The notes below the pieces were generated by a model, which was given only the letters and a program-made list of their open reading frames with translations, was not told the DNA's origin and searched no databases. Positions 43,179-52,942 of a DNA stretch of 64,000 nt are shown here, in pieces (position 1 is the first letter of the stretch; every line of letters starts with the position of its first letter). The stretch is taken from positions 1 through 64,000 of the forward strand of contig CAZHZT010000003.1 in the NCBI GenBank assembly GCA_964537285.1. Reading direction: 5' to 3'. The DNA comes from CAZHZT01 sp964537285 (GTDB taxonomy: Bacteria; Bacteroidota; Bacteroidia; Chitinophagales; Saprospiraceae). Position numbers and translations under genes: made by a program.

Positions 43179-44096
43179 CTAATACTGCTCGTACCAGTTA
43201 AAAGTTTCTTTGATAATACGTTCCTTTTCTGCCCGGATGAAATCCAGATAAGCCAATGCAACCGGAGAAAGCTTTTTGGCTTTCAGCCAGATCAGGTTCC
43301 AATGGGTAATAATAGGCAGCCCTTTCATAGGGATGACTTCCAGTTCCCCGTTTTTAAGTGCATTTTTGATGCCTATAAGCGGCATAATGGAGTACCCTAA
43401 TCCAGCTATTACCGCTTGTTTTAATGCTTCATTAGAAGTAAGTCGCATCTTCTTATATGTTGGCAGGTCATTTTCGGCAATGAATTCTTCCATCGCATTC
43501 CTTGTGGCAGAGCCTTCCTCTCTGTACAAGAGGGGGTACTCTGCAAAAATCTTTCTGATAGGCTTCTTTTTTTCCAGTTTAGGACTGCCAATGAGATATA
43601 GTTTATTTTTTAAAAGTTGTACCCGGTTGGTTTTGAGTTGGTCAGGAATAACAGAAACCAGCGAGAAATCGACTTCATTGCGTTCCAGGCTTTGAACCAC
43701 GTAGGTTTTATTGGTAACATCCATCACAAGATCTATCCCCCTATGCTTCCGCATAAAATCTGATAGGAAATAAGGCATAACATACTTCCCTGTTGACGCT
43801 ACCGAAATCTTCAGCCTACCAGCCAGCTTATTTTGGTAACGCATCGTTTTGTAGTTGATGGCTTCTACTTCTTGTAAAATTTTCTCTGCTGCCAGGGCTA
43901 TTTCCTTTCCAAAATCGGTGACATGTAGTTTTCTTCCAATTATTTCTGTCAAAGGAATAGAAAACTGATCCTGAAAATTTTTTAACTGTATAGAAACGGC
44001 AGGTTGGGTCAAAGAAAGCTCCTTAGAGGCTTCTGTAATGCTTTGTTTTTCAGTGATCTTAAGGAAAACCTGAAGTTGATGCAAAGTATAATTCAT
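43179..44096 (-). CDS. LysR-family transcriptional regulator
   Basis: An N-terminal winged helix-turn-helix (residues 3-62; LQVFLKITEKQSITEASKEL, LTQPAVSIQ) precedes a periplasmic-binding-like effector domain (about 90-300). Length is 305 residues. It is divergent from a small membrane protein gene and a bicarbonate-transporter gene, an arrangement like CbbR/CmpR-type regulators of carbon uptake. Regulation of sbtA from the shared AT-rich spacer is therefore the natural inference. Confidence 0.9.
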   Translation of the reverse strand: MNYTLHQLQVFLKITEKQSITEASKELSLTQPAVSIQLKNFQDQFSIPLTEIIGRKLHVTDFGKEIALAAEKILQEVEAINYKTMRYQNKLAGRLKISVASTGKYVMPYFLSDFMRKHRGIDLVMDVTNKTYVVQSLERNEVDFSLVSVIPDQLKTNRVQLLKNKLYLIGSPKLEKKKPIRKIFAEYPLLYREEGSATRNAMEEFIAENDLPTYKKMRLTSNEALKQAVIAGLGYSIMPLIGIKNALKNGELEVIPMKGLPIITHWNLIWLKAKKLSPVALAYLDFIRAEKERIIKETFNWYEQY

Positions 44097-44225
44097 AAAT
44101 TATTTTTATGTTTTTCATTATAAATATAAATAAAAACTTATAAAATAAAAACCTCACCTTTGTGGAGCTATAAGAAAAGTTCCATTTTCCACAATTTGTC
44201 AAAGAACGATAAAAAATAAAAAGCT
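44097..44225. promoter_or_regulatory. Divergent regulatory spacer of lysR and sbtA cluster
   Basis: This AT-rich spacer holds repeated ATAAATA/AATAAAAAC words, plausible LysR sites, and a possible -7-like CACCTTTG at 44153-44160. A family A right-end fragment (44175-44208) lies in the leader of the plus-strand genes. Confidence 0.35.
44175..44208. repeat. Right-end fragment of family A
   Basis: The right arm only, ending TTTGTCAAAGAACG, is present 17 nt upstream of the small membrane protein gene. Confidence 0.65.
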
Positions 44226-44471
44226 ATGTTAAAGAAAATTAGTGACCAGGCGCAAAGCCATGAAGCAATCGAAATTCAAAGTCAGGAATCTGCTGGGAAC
44301 GAAACCATTTCCGTCAGTAAGCCTTACCGTTATTTATTTGCATCGATATTGCTGTTTTCTGTTTGGGCCTATTTTAGCTTTCAAAGTGGAGGCCTTTTCA
44401 TTAACGAACTAATCATTTGCGCTCTCATTGTAAATGCATTATTGTTTTTCTGGGCCAAGGATCAGGTGTAA
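44226..44471 (+). CDS. Small two-helix membrane protein near sbtA
   Basis: The 81-residue protein has a polar acidic N-terminus (1-33) and two hydrophobic helices (about 35-51 and 57-75), ending WAKDQV. It is in line with and upstream of the SbtA gene and divergent from the LysR gene. I recognise no family. A role as a partner of the transporter, in the sense of a small regulatory subunit, is possible but it shows no PII-like SbtB features. Confidence 0.6.
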   Translation: MLKKISDQAQSHEAIEIQSQESAGNETISVSKPYRYLFASILLFSVWAYFSFQSGGLFINELIICALIVNALLFFWAKDQV

Positions 44472-44701
44472 TCTTTGCCCCTCATTTTCTGTTTTTTCAT
44501 TCTTATAATATTCGTTCTTTGAGTATTACCCTAAGGCTTAAGTTGCTTTGGCTTGTACACTTTTATTAGCAGGACAAGGATAGGGTGTTGCTTCTTAATT
44601 TTGCTAAGAAAATTAAAAAGTGCCACTCTACACAATCGAAACTTTCCTGCCAAAAGCGACCAGCATCTTCTTGGGCATATTCATAGACACCTCCTTCAGG
44701 T

Positions 44702-45667
44702 ATGGATTTACATTTTTTACTAGATAACCTAAGTAACCCCTCCCTTCTATTTTTCTTTCTGGGCATATTAGCGGTTCAACTCAAAAGTGATTTGGCTATT
44801 CCCGCGAATTCATCCAAGTTTATTTCTTTGTATTTATTGTTTTCCATTGGATTTAAAGGTGGGCAGGAATTGTCGCATAGTGTTTTCAGCATGGAAATTT
44901 TTTGGTCATTAGTATGTGGCGTTCTGATGGCCCTGATAGTTCCTTTCTATTCGTATTTTATTTTGCGAAGGAAGTTCAATGTTGTTAACTCCGGAGCGAT
45001 TGCAGCTTCTTACGGATCGGTGAGTGCGGTAACTTTTGTTACCGCTATTTCTTTCCTGGACATGGAGAATATAACCTTTGGAGGGCACATGGTAGCCGTT
45101 ATGGCTTTAATGGAAGCCCCTTCAATTATTGTTGGTGTAGGTTTGATCTCATTATTTGACAAAGAGGAGAGTGAGAAAATACCTATGAAAAAAGTATTTC
45201 AACATGCCGTGACTAATGGCAGTGTTTTGTTGATTCTGGGGAGTTTATTTATAGGTTTTGTAGCAAGCGAGCAACAAGCGGAAGGTATCAAGCCTTTTAC
45301 CACCGATATTTTTCAAGGCTTTCTTGCGGTTTTTCTTTTAGATATGGGCATTACCAGTGGGCAAAAAATAGTTGCTCTTTTAAAAAAGGGCTGGTTTGCC
45401 TTTCTTTTTTCTATTGTAATTCCCATTATCAATGGTTGCTTGATTGCTGTAATCAGTGCATCTTTTATGGAAAGTACCGGTGATCGTTTTTTGCTATCGA
45501 TACTAGCAGCTAGTGCTTCCTACATTGCAGTTCCTGCAGCAATGCGAATAGCCGCGCCGAGGGCGAACCCTAGTTTATATGTGCCTATGGCTCTGGCTAT
45601 TACTTTTCCATTTAATATAACACTGGGAATGCCTTTATATCTTTGGGTAATTGGGCTTGTTCAATAG
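44702..45667 (+). CDS. sbtA: SbtA-like sodium-dependent bicarbonate transporter
   Basis: The 321-residue protein has about ten hydrophobic helices and SbtA-family (PF05982) features: FLLFSIGFKGG-type segment near residue 48, GSVSAVTFVTAISFL, FLLDMGITSGQK and AAMRIAAPRANPSLYVP near the end. SbtA imports bicarbonate with sodium; in a heterotroph it would feed carboxylation reactions. The neighbouring LysR gene supports carbon-responsive control. The 230-nt gap after the small gene contains a weak imperfect inverted repeat and no gene. Confidence 0.85.
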   Translation: MDLHFLLDNLSNPSLLFFFLGILAVQLKSDLAIPANSSKFISLYLLFSIGFKGGQELSHSVFSMEIFWSLVCGVLMALIVPFYSYFILRRKFNVVNSGAIAASYGSVSAVTFVTAISFLDMENITFGGHMVAVMALMEAPSIIVGVGLISLFDKEESEKIPMKKVFQHAVTNGSVLLILGSLFIGFVASEQQAEGIKPFTTDIFQGFLAVFLLDMGITSGQKIVALLKKGWFAFLFSIVIPIINGCLIAVISASFMESTGDRFLLSILAASASYIAVPAAMRIAAPRANPSLYVPMALAITFPFNITLGMPLYLWVIGLVQ

Positions 45668-45764
45668 AGCCCATTTCATAATTATTTATTTTGTTGCTTG
45701 AAGCCTTACCGTTAGAGAGAGGTGAAACGGCCGGGAGTTGTAGAGAAAAGTTAAAAAAACAGGC

Positions 45765-46136
45765 TTACTTGCTTCGCTTTGAAGCATAAGGCTTATTTTC
45801 ATCCAGGATCAAAGCTTCTTGTAAAATTTCATACAGGGCCTCATGTGGAATAGCATTAACACTCCTGATATCTAATCCGCAAACCTGTTTACGACCTTTA
45901 AAATTCAGCAAACCTTGTTCATTGGAAAGCTCATTCCCGCGGGTAAAGGCCAATTCAATACCGCCTTCTTTGAGTGGGTTTAGATAGCATATCCAACTCT
46001 TGTAATAGTAGAAAGGAATCTTATAGCGTATCTTAGGAATTAACCCAAGCTCTTCAGTAAGCAATAGATGAAGGTATTGCAATATTTCTTTTTGAGGATC
46101 AGGTTGATCAAGTATAAAGTCATCAACTGCCGTCAT
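45765..46136 (-). CDS. DUF1801 (YdhG-like) protein
   Basis: The 123-residue protein fits DUF1801: KIRYKIPFYYYKSWICYLNPLK, then a GIELAFTRGNEL segment. These small cytoplasmic proteins have an SRPBCC-unrelated compact fold and unknown function. It lies 34 nt downstream of the TIR gene on the same strand, so the two may be co-transcribed. Confidence 0.75.
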   Translation of the reverse strand: MTAVDDFILDQPDPQKEILQYLHLLLTEELGLIPKIRYKIPFYYYKSWICYLNPLKEGGIELAFTRGNELSNEQGLLNFKGRKQVCGLDIRSVNAIPHEALYEILQEALILDENKPYASKRSK

Positions 46137-46170
46137 AGCTGTTAATTAAGATAAGTACTCAGGCTTTTGC

Positions 46171-46920
46171 CTATTTTTGTCTTTCTCGAATAATGGATTC
46201 CAGTCCTTTTACAACGGTCAAATTTGCCATATCCTTATCTTCCCATTTGGCAATCGGAGTTAGCTGGTTCGTATCCGGATGCCTTGGGATAGCGTTAAAT
46301 TTAGCGAAATCTTGTCCCTCCCAAAAGCACGGACGCGTTATCACAGGCACAATAATAGCCCCGGTTCTCTGACGTGTTTCTTCTGCCCACGGACGTTCAT
46401 TATTAGAGATATATTCTGAAGAAAGGAAATTCGGGCTTACCATATAAAGAATGATGTCGGAACTGCGTAAATTCTCCTCTATTAACCTATTAGATTCTTC
46501 CCCGGGCTTTAAATTTGAATCTATCCACGTATCTACCAGCCCCATTGTTTTAAGAGGGTGAAGATGAGTTTCCAGGTTTTCTACAAAGTCTTTATCCTCA
46601 CGCGCGTAGGAGATAAACATTTTTTTGCCACTCCCATTTTTTGGGCTTGGGCTTGGGGGGATTGGAACGCTAGATGCTGGCAATTCCACCATATCACCTA
46701 AAATACTTAATATAGAATGTGTAATTTGATTTCGTTGAATGCTTGCATTACTAAATGAAATTGTTCCCATGCGTTCCTCTCTTTCTAAATTCTTAAGCCT
46801 TGAAAGTAGAAGTATCGCCTGGTTTTGTATATCCGAATCATTTTGAGCCCCCCATTGTATGATCTTATCTAATGCTTGAGAAAGTTTGCCTCTCATGATT
46901 AAGTCCCGAATTTCGTCCAT
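46171..46920 (-). CDS. EAD11-TIR domain protein
   Basis: Residues 1-75 fit effector-associated domain 11: helical, with LSRLKNLEREERMGTISF and the SIQRNQITHSIL helix. After a proline-rich linker (80-97) a TIR domain follows (99-248; MFISYAREDKDF, then SPNFLSSEY with an acidic residue at E175 that fits the catalytic glutamate). TIR domains of bacterial conflict systems often cleave NAD+, and EADs recruit partners by homotypic contacts. No matching EAD partner or NLR-like ATPase is visible nearby. Length is 249 residues. Confidence 0.82.
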   Translation of the reverse strand: MDEIRDLIMRGKLSQALDKIIQWGAQNDSDIQNQAILLLSRLKNLEREERMGTISFSNASIQRNQITHSILSILGDMVELPASSVPIPPSPSPKNGSGKKMFISYAREDKDFVENLETHLHPLKTMGLVDTWIDSNLKPGEESNRLIEENLRSSDIILYMVSPNFLSSEYISNNERPWAEETRQRTGAIIVPVITRPCFWEGQDFAKFNAIPRHPDTNQLTPIAKWEDKDMANLTVVKGLESIIRERQK

Positions 46921-47087
46921 TGTTATATCTATTGGTGTAGATTAGAGTTTTAACTTTTCTGGAAAAATAGAAAAAACTTCTTATAAACAGACAAAACAAG
47001 TCTATTATTATTCGTTTCCTCTTTCCTACACCTCAGGAAAAATGTATATTCTACTTCCCTCGCTCAGAACAAGTTTCAATAAAATCC

Positions 47088-47095
47088 TATTTTTG
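47088..47095 (+). promoter_or_regulatory. Possible -7 box of the 47.2-kb lipoprotein gene
   Basis: TATTTTTG matches the Bacteroidota TAnnTTTG consensus 74 nt before the start codon. No clear TTTG -33 box at the usual distance is seen. Confidence 0.35.
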
Positions 47096-47168
47096 CGCCA
47101 TCATTGAGAGGATTGACTCAGGGGTCAATTTATTACCTCTCGTATTTCCTGGTTCCAAAACAAAAAAC

Positions 47169-48140
47169 ATGAGACATCTTCAGCTATTGCCTGTTCTACT
47201 TTTTTTAATTTCTGCCTGCGGCCAACCAACGCCCCCTGTCAATCAGGGAAAAGAAGCCGCTAGTCAAAACGATACGTCACAAACAACTACTGCTTTAGAA
47301 ACGACCTCCAATACTCAAGACCTCCCGATCCAAAAACTCAATTGTGACTGGAAGGGGGAGGTCCTGAATGGAAATGAAGTTTGGCTTCCTAAAGAAAGGC
47401 TTCTTTTTGCCATTGTGGCCGACTCCACTACCTATGACGAAGATTATGGCGAAAGCCACCGCGTTCTTAAAGTACTGGATGCTACTGACAATTGCGCCTT
47501 GCTTGAACAAGAAGTGCTTCCTGTAAATGTAAGCCCTGACTTCCCTTATTATATAGCGCATATCAACTATAACAATATTAGTCAACTGATTGCTATCCGG
47601 GGAGTAGAACGTATTTATTGTTACGATATAGAAAACAAGCAGTTACTCCCTGCGATGACACCGGTATTCAAAAGTGAACGATCAGGAGAAGATGCGCAAT
47701 CCGGCAGAATTCGTAAATTGGAGCTTTGGGAAAACTTTCTAATTGGCTACTCTTCCGATTACGGCTGTTTTGCTTTCGACCTTGACGACAAGAAAAGCCC
47801 AACGCCCATCATGCCTTTTGCGGAATACAAAATATCAGAAACCGATTTTGCATCTTTATTCATGTTGCCATCTGAAGGCGATAAAGTCCAGGCTTTAATG
47901 CCCTATTATGCACGCAAAGAAGGTTTGAAAATCAACCCTTTATTCAAGGAACCGAGGATGCTTAATTTGCAAGTAACGAAGAGCGCGTTAAATAATCCAC
48001 AAATTATTGTCAGAGATGCCAACACCAGAGATGCAGTGGCTATTGACATGAAGAATAGGAAAACAATTGATTTGCCATCTGAAATAGCCGGAAAAAAAAC
48101 AAAGGAAGTCCTGGAATGGCTTAAAGAACAGAACAAATAA
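47169..48140 (+). CDS. Lipoprotein of unknown function
   Basis: The lipobox LISAC places lipidation at C17, followed by a low-complexity linker rich in Q, T and S (18-55). The remaining 270 residues have repeated strand-like segments that could form a beta propeller, but no family is recognised. Length is 323 residues. It is divergent from the TIR gene and is followed by a large palindromic spacer. Confidence 0.7.
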   Translation: MRHLQLLPVLLFLISACGQPTPPVNQGKEAASQNDTSQTTTALETTSNTQDLPIQKLNCDWKGEVLNGNEVWLPKERLLFAIVADSTTYDEDYGESHRVLKVLDATDNCALLEQEVLPVNVSPDFPYYIAHINYNNISQLIAIRGVERIYCYDIENKQLLPAMTPVFKSERSGEDAQSGRIRKLELWENFLIGYSSDYGCFAFDLDDKKSPTPIMPFAEYKISETDFASLFMLPSEGDKVQALMPYYARKEGLKINPLFKEPRMLNLQVTKSALNNPQIIVRDANTRDAVAIDMKNRKTIDLPSEIAGKKTKEVLEWLKEQNK

Positions 48141-48721
48141 GAGCTATTTTAAAACTGGTGGGGGGCTGCCCTGAAAGTAGTTCTTCGCTAATGGAAGAAA
48201 TATTTTTACTTGGCTCTAGATGATTTCTTTTGCTCGAAGTTAATTTAGAAAGCCCCTAAAGCAAGCCGTTAGACCTGCCTGATCGTAGCCCTGGGTCCTC
48301 CCAGGGTTATAAGGATTTAGAGCTCAACTTCCGCGTAGCGGAAGCACATCATAAGCTATAGCTCTTGTGTTTTGGGCTACTGCTCAATGTCGTTAGCTTA
48401 AGCTTTTTCTTTGCCTGGCGCTTTAGCGCCAGGTGTAATGTTAAGATTTACCTGGGCTTTAGCCCATTAATAGCAAAAGGGCTAAAGCCCAGCCTGACAA
48501 TTATTTCCCCCGGCACTGAAGTGCCGGGCTATAATGAGCTTAAGTTGACGATATTGAGGCTACTTGATAAGCGTAAGAAATTAGATTGAATAATCTTTTC
48601 CTCAGGAGGATTTGAAGAAAAGATCAGGCAGGCCTAACGGCCTGGCTTGTGTTCTTAAAACGTTTACCAAATGAAATCATCTAGAATCAAAATTTTCTCA
48701 CCAAGGCAAAGAACTTAAAAA
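48141..48721. repeat. Nested palindromic spacer
   Basis: No gene is visible. Outer inverted arms (about 48217-48285 with 48620-48688, sharing CTAGATGATTTC and GCCGTTAG...CCTGCCTGATC) enclose middle arms (about 48374-48403 with 48537-48562). Inside are short palindromes such as CTGGCGCTTTAGCGCCAG, GGGCTTTAGCCC with GGGCTAAAGCCC, CCCGGCACTGAAGTGCCGGG and CTTCCGCGTAGCGGAAG. It separates convergent genes. A 74-codon frame inside it is rejected. Confidence 0.8.
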
Positions 48722-51298
48722 CTAAAACATTTCCCCTTGCCCATTATCATCGATTTTAAAATCAACGGTATCTCCAACAGATAAGGGCTTGTCCTCTTCA
48801 GGAGGTTCTTCCGGCTCGATCAATTCGACGGTACTGACCTTTCGGTCTTCCAGGCGATTGCCCAGAGCTTTCCATCCCTTGACATCAATAAATTCGGCCA
48901 AGTTTTCAGTTTTTTCAAATTTCTCTGTTTTTTCCTTGTAACTATATAGAATGATCGGCTCTTCCTCCGTCGTAGCAAAGAGCAAACTTGATTGCTTATG
49001 CTCGGAAATAAAAGAATAGCGCTGATCATTTTTGGAGGTTTCAATTTGAAAACGCTTTACCAGCGTCCATTTTTTATTACTGTCATAATGTACAGCGGTG
49101 ATAATACAATCAGGGTTAAACCTTTCAATGAGTACTAACTCTTTAGGATCAAAGCGTTTACTCAGATCAAAATCGCATACTTCGTAAGAACCTTCTTTGT
49201 AAACAGCCAGAATCTGATCACCTGTATCATACTCTCCTAAATATAGGCCACGTTCATCGGTATTCAGGCGGCCACTGACTTCATCCATCCAAATTTTTAA
49301 GGCTCCAAGTGTTGACTGACCGACTTCTTTCTGTATTATTTTACGCACAGGATACCGGGTCAGAATATTTCCCTGAGAGTTCCGGCCTTTGATACCTATT
49401 TCTCCAAAATCAAAATCGAACTTTTTGATCTTCGCCCGCGAGCTTTGGGATAACTGAACGGTAATTACTTCAGCCTCGCCGTTGGGGTGCACCGTAAAAT
49501 AAAGTACTTTTGATCTTGGCGCTCCTTTTGTAAGATCGTACTCTTTATCTCTTGTAATAGACTGAATGTGAAACCGTTTTATCATGGAACGACCGGTACC
49601 TGCATCCAGATACACCAAATTATAGGTTGTCCGGTCATCATTACGCTTCCAAACATCCACGTGGATAATATCTTTGCCGACAAAGGCCTTATCAGTAATT
49701 CGAACGACCATGAATTTCCCATCGCGCCGAAAAATGATCACATCATCAATATCGGAGCAATCACAAACGAACTCATCTTTTTTCAATCCTGAGCCAATAA
49801 AACCTTCTTTCCGATTAACATAGAGCTTGGTATTATTTGCTACTACTTCTGCCGCTTGGATTTCATCGAATTGTGTAATCTCTGTGCGTCGTTTACGCTC
49901 TTTCCCGAATTGCTGCTTAAGCATTTTAAAATAGGCAATAGCAAAATCAGTCAAGTGTTCCAAATCATAATTTACCTGTAACAGACTTTCCTCTAATTGC
50001 CTGATCAATTCATCTGCTTTAAAAGTATTGTATTTAGAGATTCGCTTAATTCGAATCTCCGTCAGTTTCACGATATCGTCTTCTGCCAATTCCCTGTTCA
50101 AACGCAGCCGTTTATCCCCTTTGCGAACGTCCTCTCCGGGGCTGGCAACGTATTTCTTTAGCTCTAGTGCAATGATTTCCAAAACTTGCTCAAAAGATTC
50201 TGCCTCTTCAATTTCGCGATATATCCGGTTTTCGATGAATATTTTTTCCAAGCTGGCAAAATGCCATTTTTCTAATAACTCTCCTCTCTTAATTTCCAGT
50301 TCTCTTTGAAGCAAGCTCTTTGTATTCTCTGTGGAAATACGCAAAATTTCTTCTACATTAAGGAAATGTGGCTTATGATCAATAATTACACAAGCATTTG
50401 GAGAAATAGAGACTTCGCAGTTCGTAAATGCGTAAAGCGCATCAATTGTAACATCCGGAGAAACCCCGGGAGCTAATTCCACCAGAATCTCGACATCCTG
50501 AGCGGTATTATCCGTAACCTTTTTGATCTTGATTTTGCCCTTCTCATTAGCCTTGACAATGCTATCCATCAATTGAACAGTTGTAACGCTGTAGGGCAAA
50601 TCCCTGATGATTAAAGTTTTTTTGTCGTTTTGATCGATCTTTGCCCGTACCTTTACTTTACCTCCTCTTTCACCGCCGTTGTAATCCGATACATCAACAA
50701 GGCCGCCCGTTTGAAAATCAGGAAAAAGCTTGAAGTTCTTTCCTTGCAATATCTTTATGGATGCATCAATTAATTCATTGAAATTATGGGGTAATATTTT
50801 TGTGGACAATCCTACTGCAATACCTTCTACTCCCTGAGCAAGTAACAGCGGGAATTTCATAGGCAGATGAACCGGCTCTTTCTTGCGCCCGTCATAAGAC
50901 AGCTGCCAGTCAGTCGTTTGTGCATTAAAGGCAACCTCCAGAGCAAACTTGCTCAGGCGTGCTTCAATATAACGCGATGCCGCTGCGCCATCTCCCGTAC
51001 GCATATCTCCCCAATTCCCCTGGCAGTCAATTAGAAGATCTTTTTGCCCCAAATTAACCAGAGCATCTCCAATGGCAGCATCTCCGTGCGGGTGAAACTG
51101 CATCGTTTGTCCAATTATATTGGCAACCTTGTGGTAACGACCGTCATCCATATCCTTCATGGCATGAAGAATACGCCTTTGTACTGGTTTCAGGCCATCA
51201 TCAACTCCGGGGACTGCCCGCTCTAGAATCACATAAGAAGCGTAATCCAAAAAATAATCCTCATACATCCCCTTCAGGGACACCTTTTGTTCTTCCAT
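48722..51298 (-). CDS. parC: DNA topoisomerase IV subunit A (ParC)
   Basis: The 858-residue protein has the type IIA A-subunit architecture. The catalytic tyrosine is Y110 in AAASRYIEARLS; the quinolone-region motif is FHPHGDAAIGDAL (68-80). The GrlA/ParC-like C-terminal part is a degenerate beta pinwheel. The sequence after the tower (LSYDGRKKEPVHLPMKFPLLLAQGVEGIAVGLSTKI) is of the Bacteroidota ParC rather than GyrA kind. With ParE it decatenates chromosomes. No parE is in the window. Confidence 0.9.
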   Translation of the reverse strand: MEEQKVSLKGMYEDYFLDYASYVILERAVPGVDDGLKPVQRRILHAMKDMDDGRYHKVANIIGQTMQFHPHGDAAIGDALVNLGQKDLLIDCQGNWGDMRTGDGAAASRYIEARLSKFALEVAFNAQTTDWQLSYDGRKKEPVHLPMKFPLLLAQGVEGIAVGLSTKILPHNFNELIDASIKILQGKNFKLFPDFQTGGLVDVSDYNGGERGGKVKVRAKIDQNDKKTLIIRDLPYSVTTVQLMDSIVKANEKGKIKIKKVTDNTAQDVEILVELAPGVSPDVTIDALYAFTNCEVSISPNACVIIDHKPHFLNVEEILRISTENTKSLLQRELEIKRGELLEKWHFASLEKIFIENRIYREIEEAESFEQVLEIIALELKKYVASPGEDVRKGDKRLRLNRELAEDDIVKLTEIRIKRISKYNTFKADELIRQLEESLLQVNYDLEHLTDFAIAYFKMLKQQFGKERKRRTEITQFDEIQAAEVVANNTKLYVNRKEGFIGSGLKKDEFVCDCSDIDDVIIFRRDGKFMVVRITDKAFVGKDIIHVDVWKRNDDRTTYNLVYLDAGTGRSMIKRFHIQSITRDKEYDLTKGAPRSKVLYFTVHPNGEAEVITVQLSQSSRAKIKKFDFDFGEIGIKGRNSQGNILTRYPVRKIIQKEVGQSTLGALKIWMDEVSGRLNTDERGLYLGEYDTGDQILAVYKEGSYEVCDFDLSKRFDPKELVLIERFNPDCIITAVHYDSNKKWTLVKRFQIETSKNDQRYSFISEHKQSSLLFATTEEEPIILYSYKEKTEKFEKTENLAEFIDVKGWKALGNRLEDRKVSTVELIEPEEPPEEDKPLSVGDTVDFKIDDNGQGEMF

Positions 51299-51317
51299 CT
51301 AATTAGTTTAAAGTCGC

Positions 51318-51429
51318 CATTCTTTGACAAATTGTGCGGAACTTCAAAATGATAACCTTTGAAAGCTCTTGCGAATGAAAGGATTATCGTTTTGAAGTTC
51401 CAATTTTTAACAACTTAGGTCAAAAAGCT
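51318..51429. mobile_element. Family A MITE-like element with exact 8-bp TSD
   Basis: This 112-bp hairpin has ends ATTCTTTGAC and GTCAAAAAGC. It is flanked by an exact AAAGTCGC duplication at 51310-51317 and 51430-51437 (extendable to TAAAGTCGC). It lies between the flippase and parC genes. Confidence 0.85.
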
Positions 51430-51466
51430 AAAGTCGCTAAATAAGCCAAATTTAAAACAATTTATT

Positions 51467-52942
51467 TTAAAAAACAAGCCTTCTTAGTTCTTTTCCCTCC
51501 AACATGTATACCACAACAAAACTTACTCCCATCAATACAACATTAATCAAAGTATCTTGCCACAAAATCTCTGTCCTTAGCAACAAGCTTACCCCCCAAA
51601 GCCCTAAAGCTAATACCAGATAAAGGAAGATACGAAGAACCGGATAGGGAATCGGATAATATCGCCTTCCCCACCAATAAGACGCTATGGTCATAGCGCC
51701 ATAGCAGATTAATGTAGCCCATGCGGAACCTGTATACCCTAAACGAGGTATCCATAAAATATTTAAACCAATGGTGATGATCGCTCCGCCTATGGAAATA
51801 TAAGCTCCTAAGCGGGTCTTGTCCTTAATTTTATACCAAACAGATAAATTGTAATAAAGCCCTAAAAATAAATTGGCCATCAAAAGAATAGGAACCACAT
51901 GAAGCCCTCCCCAATATTCCGGGCCAATAAAATATTTAAAATAATCCAAAAATAGCATTATACCCAAAAAGCCAATTACGCCGATTATGGTGAAATACTT
52001 TGCGATCAATGCATATACCTTTGTTGCATTAGCATCGTTTTTTTGCTTGAAAAAGAACGGCTCAGCTCCGTAACGAAATGCTTGTGTGAAAAGCGCCAGA
52101 ATCATAGCCAATTTGTAATTGGCCCCATAAACCCCTAGCTCACTTTGGTTTTCTTCCAAACTTCCACTGCCTAACAGCGGCAACAGCTGCCTGTCTAGCA
52201 TTTCATTTATAACAAACGAGAAGCCTACAGCGATCATTGGCAAAGCATAGGCAAGCATCCGCTTCCATAAGTCCCAATTGATGTGAAAACGGAACCCCTT
52301 AAGGCCGGGCAGCAGCAGGAGAAAGGTAACCCCACTCGCTACTAAATTGGAAATAAATATGTAGCCGATTCCATAGTTTTCATCGTAAAAAGGAGCAATC
52401 ACACTTTTCAAAAATTCCCAGCCTTCCTGTTTGAAAAAGAAGGGGCATAATACAATAAAAAAAAGGTTTAAGCCCAAGTTTATGCCAATCCCTGTCAGCC
52501 GGATCAACGCAAACCGCAAAGGCCTTTCCTCTAACCTCAAACGCGCAAAAGGAATTTCATTCAATGCATCCAGAGCAATAATAGCAGCACTCATTGCCAA
52601 AAGATCCTGATGGTTCGGATACCCTAAAACATTGGCAAGCGGCGAGGAAAAGAGTAAAAACAAACTCCCCAGAATCAGTGTCGATATAATAATGGAAGAA
52701 AAGGCGGTATTAAAACTGTGTTTTTTCTCTTCCGCACCAAACCTGAAATAAGCCAGTTCCATTCGATAAGTAAACACGACCATGATAAACCCCATGAAAG
52801 CAAATAAACCCGTAACAATACCATATTCTTCGGTAGGAAAAATATTGGTATAAATAGGTGTTAGCAAGAAATATAATGCCCGCCCTACAATAGAGCTAAT
52901 GCCGTAGATTGCTGTTTGTCCTGCTAGTTTTTTAATCGACAT
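51467..52942 (-). CDS. Polysaccharide/oligosaccharide flippase (Wzx/MATE-like)
   Basis: The 491-residue protein has 12-14 hydrophobic helices and the N-terminal pattern of polysaccharide biosynthesis flippases (KLAGQTAIYGISSIVGRALYFLLTPIYTN, EEYGIVTGLFAFMGF). It would move lipid-linked sugars across the inner membrane for surface polysaccharide. No glycosyltransferase cluster is adjacent, so the substrate is unknown. Confidence 0.85.
   Translation of the reverse strand: MSIKKLAGQTAIYGISSIVGRALYFLLTPIYTNIFPTEEYGIVTGLFAFMGFIMVVFTYRMELAYFRFGAEEKKHSFNTAFSSIIISTLILGSLFLLFSSPLANVLGYPNHQDLLAMSAAIIALDALNEIPFARLRLEERPLRFALIRLTGIGINLGLNLFFIVLCPFFFKQEGWEFLKSVIAPFYDENYGIGYIFISNLVASGVTFLLLLPGLKGFRFHINWDLWKRMLAYALPMIAVGFSFVINEMLDRQLLPLLGSGSLEENQSELGVYGANYKLAMILALFTQAFRYGAEPFFFKQKNDANATKVYALIAKYFTIIGVIGFLGIMLFLDYFKYFIGPEYWGGLHVVPILLMANLFLGLYYNLSVWYKIKDKTRLGAYISIGGAIITIGLNILWIPRLGYTGSAWATLICYGAMTIASYWWGRRYYPIPYPVLRIFLYLVLALGLWGVSLLLRTEILWQDTLINVVLMGVSFVVVYMLEGKELRRLVF

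Noticed and set aside
44566..44766. 66-codon minus-strand frame before sbtA
   Set aside because: It overlaps the sbtA start antisense and contains an imperfect inverted repeat only.
48365..48589. 74-codon frame in the palindromic spacer
   Set aside because: It is entirely made of inverted repeats and has no independent support.
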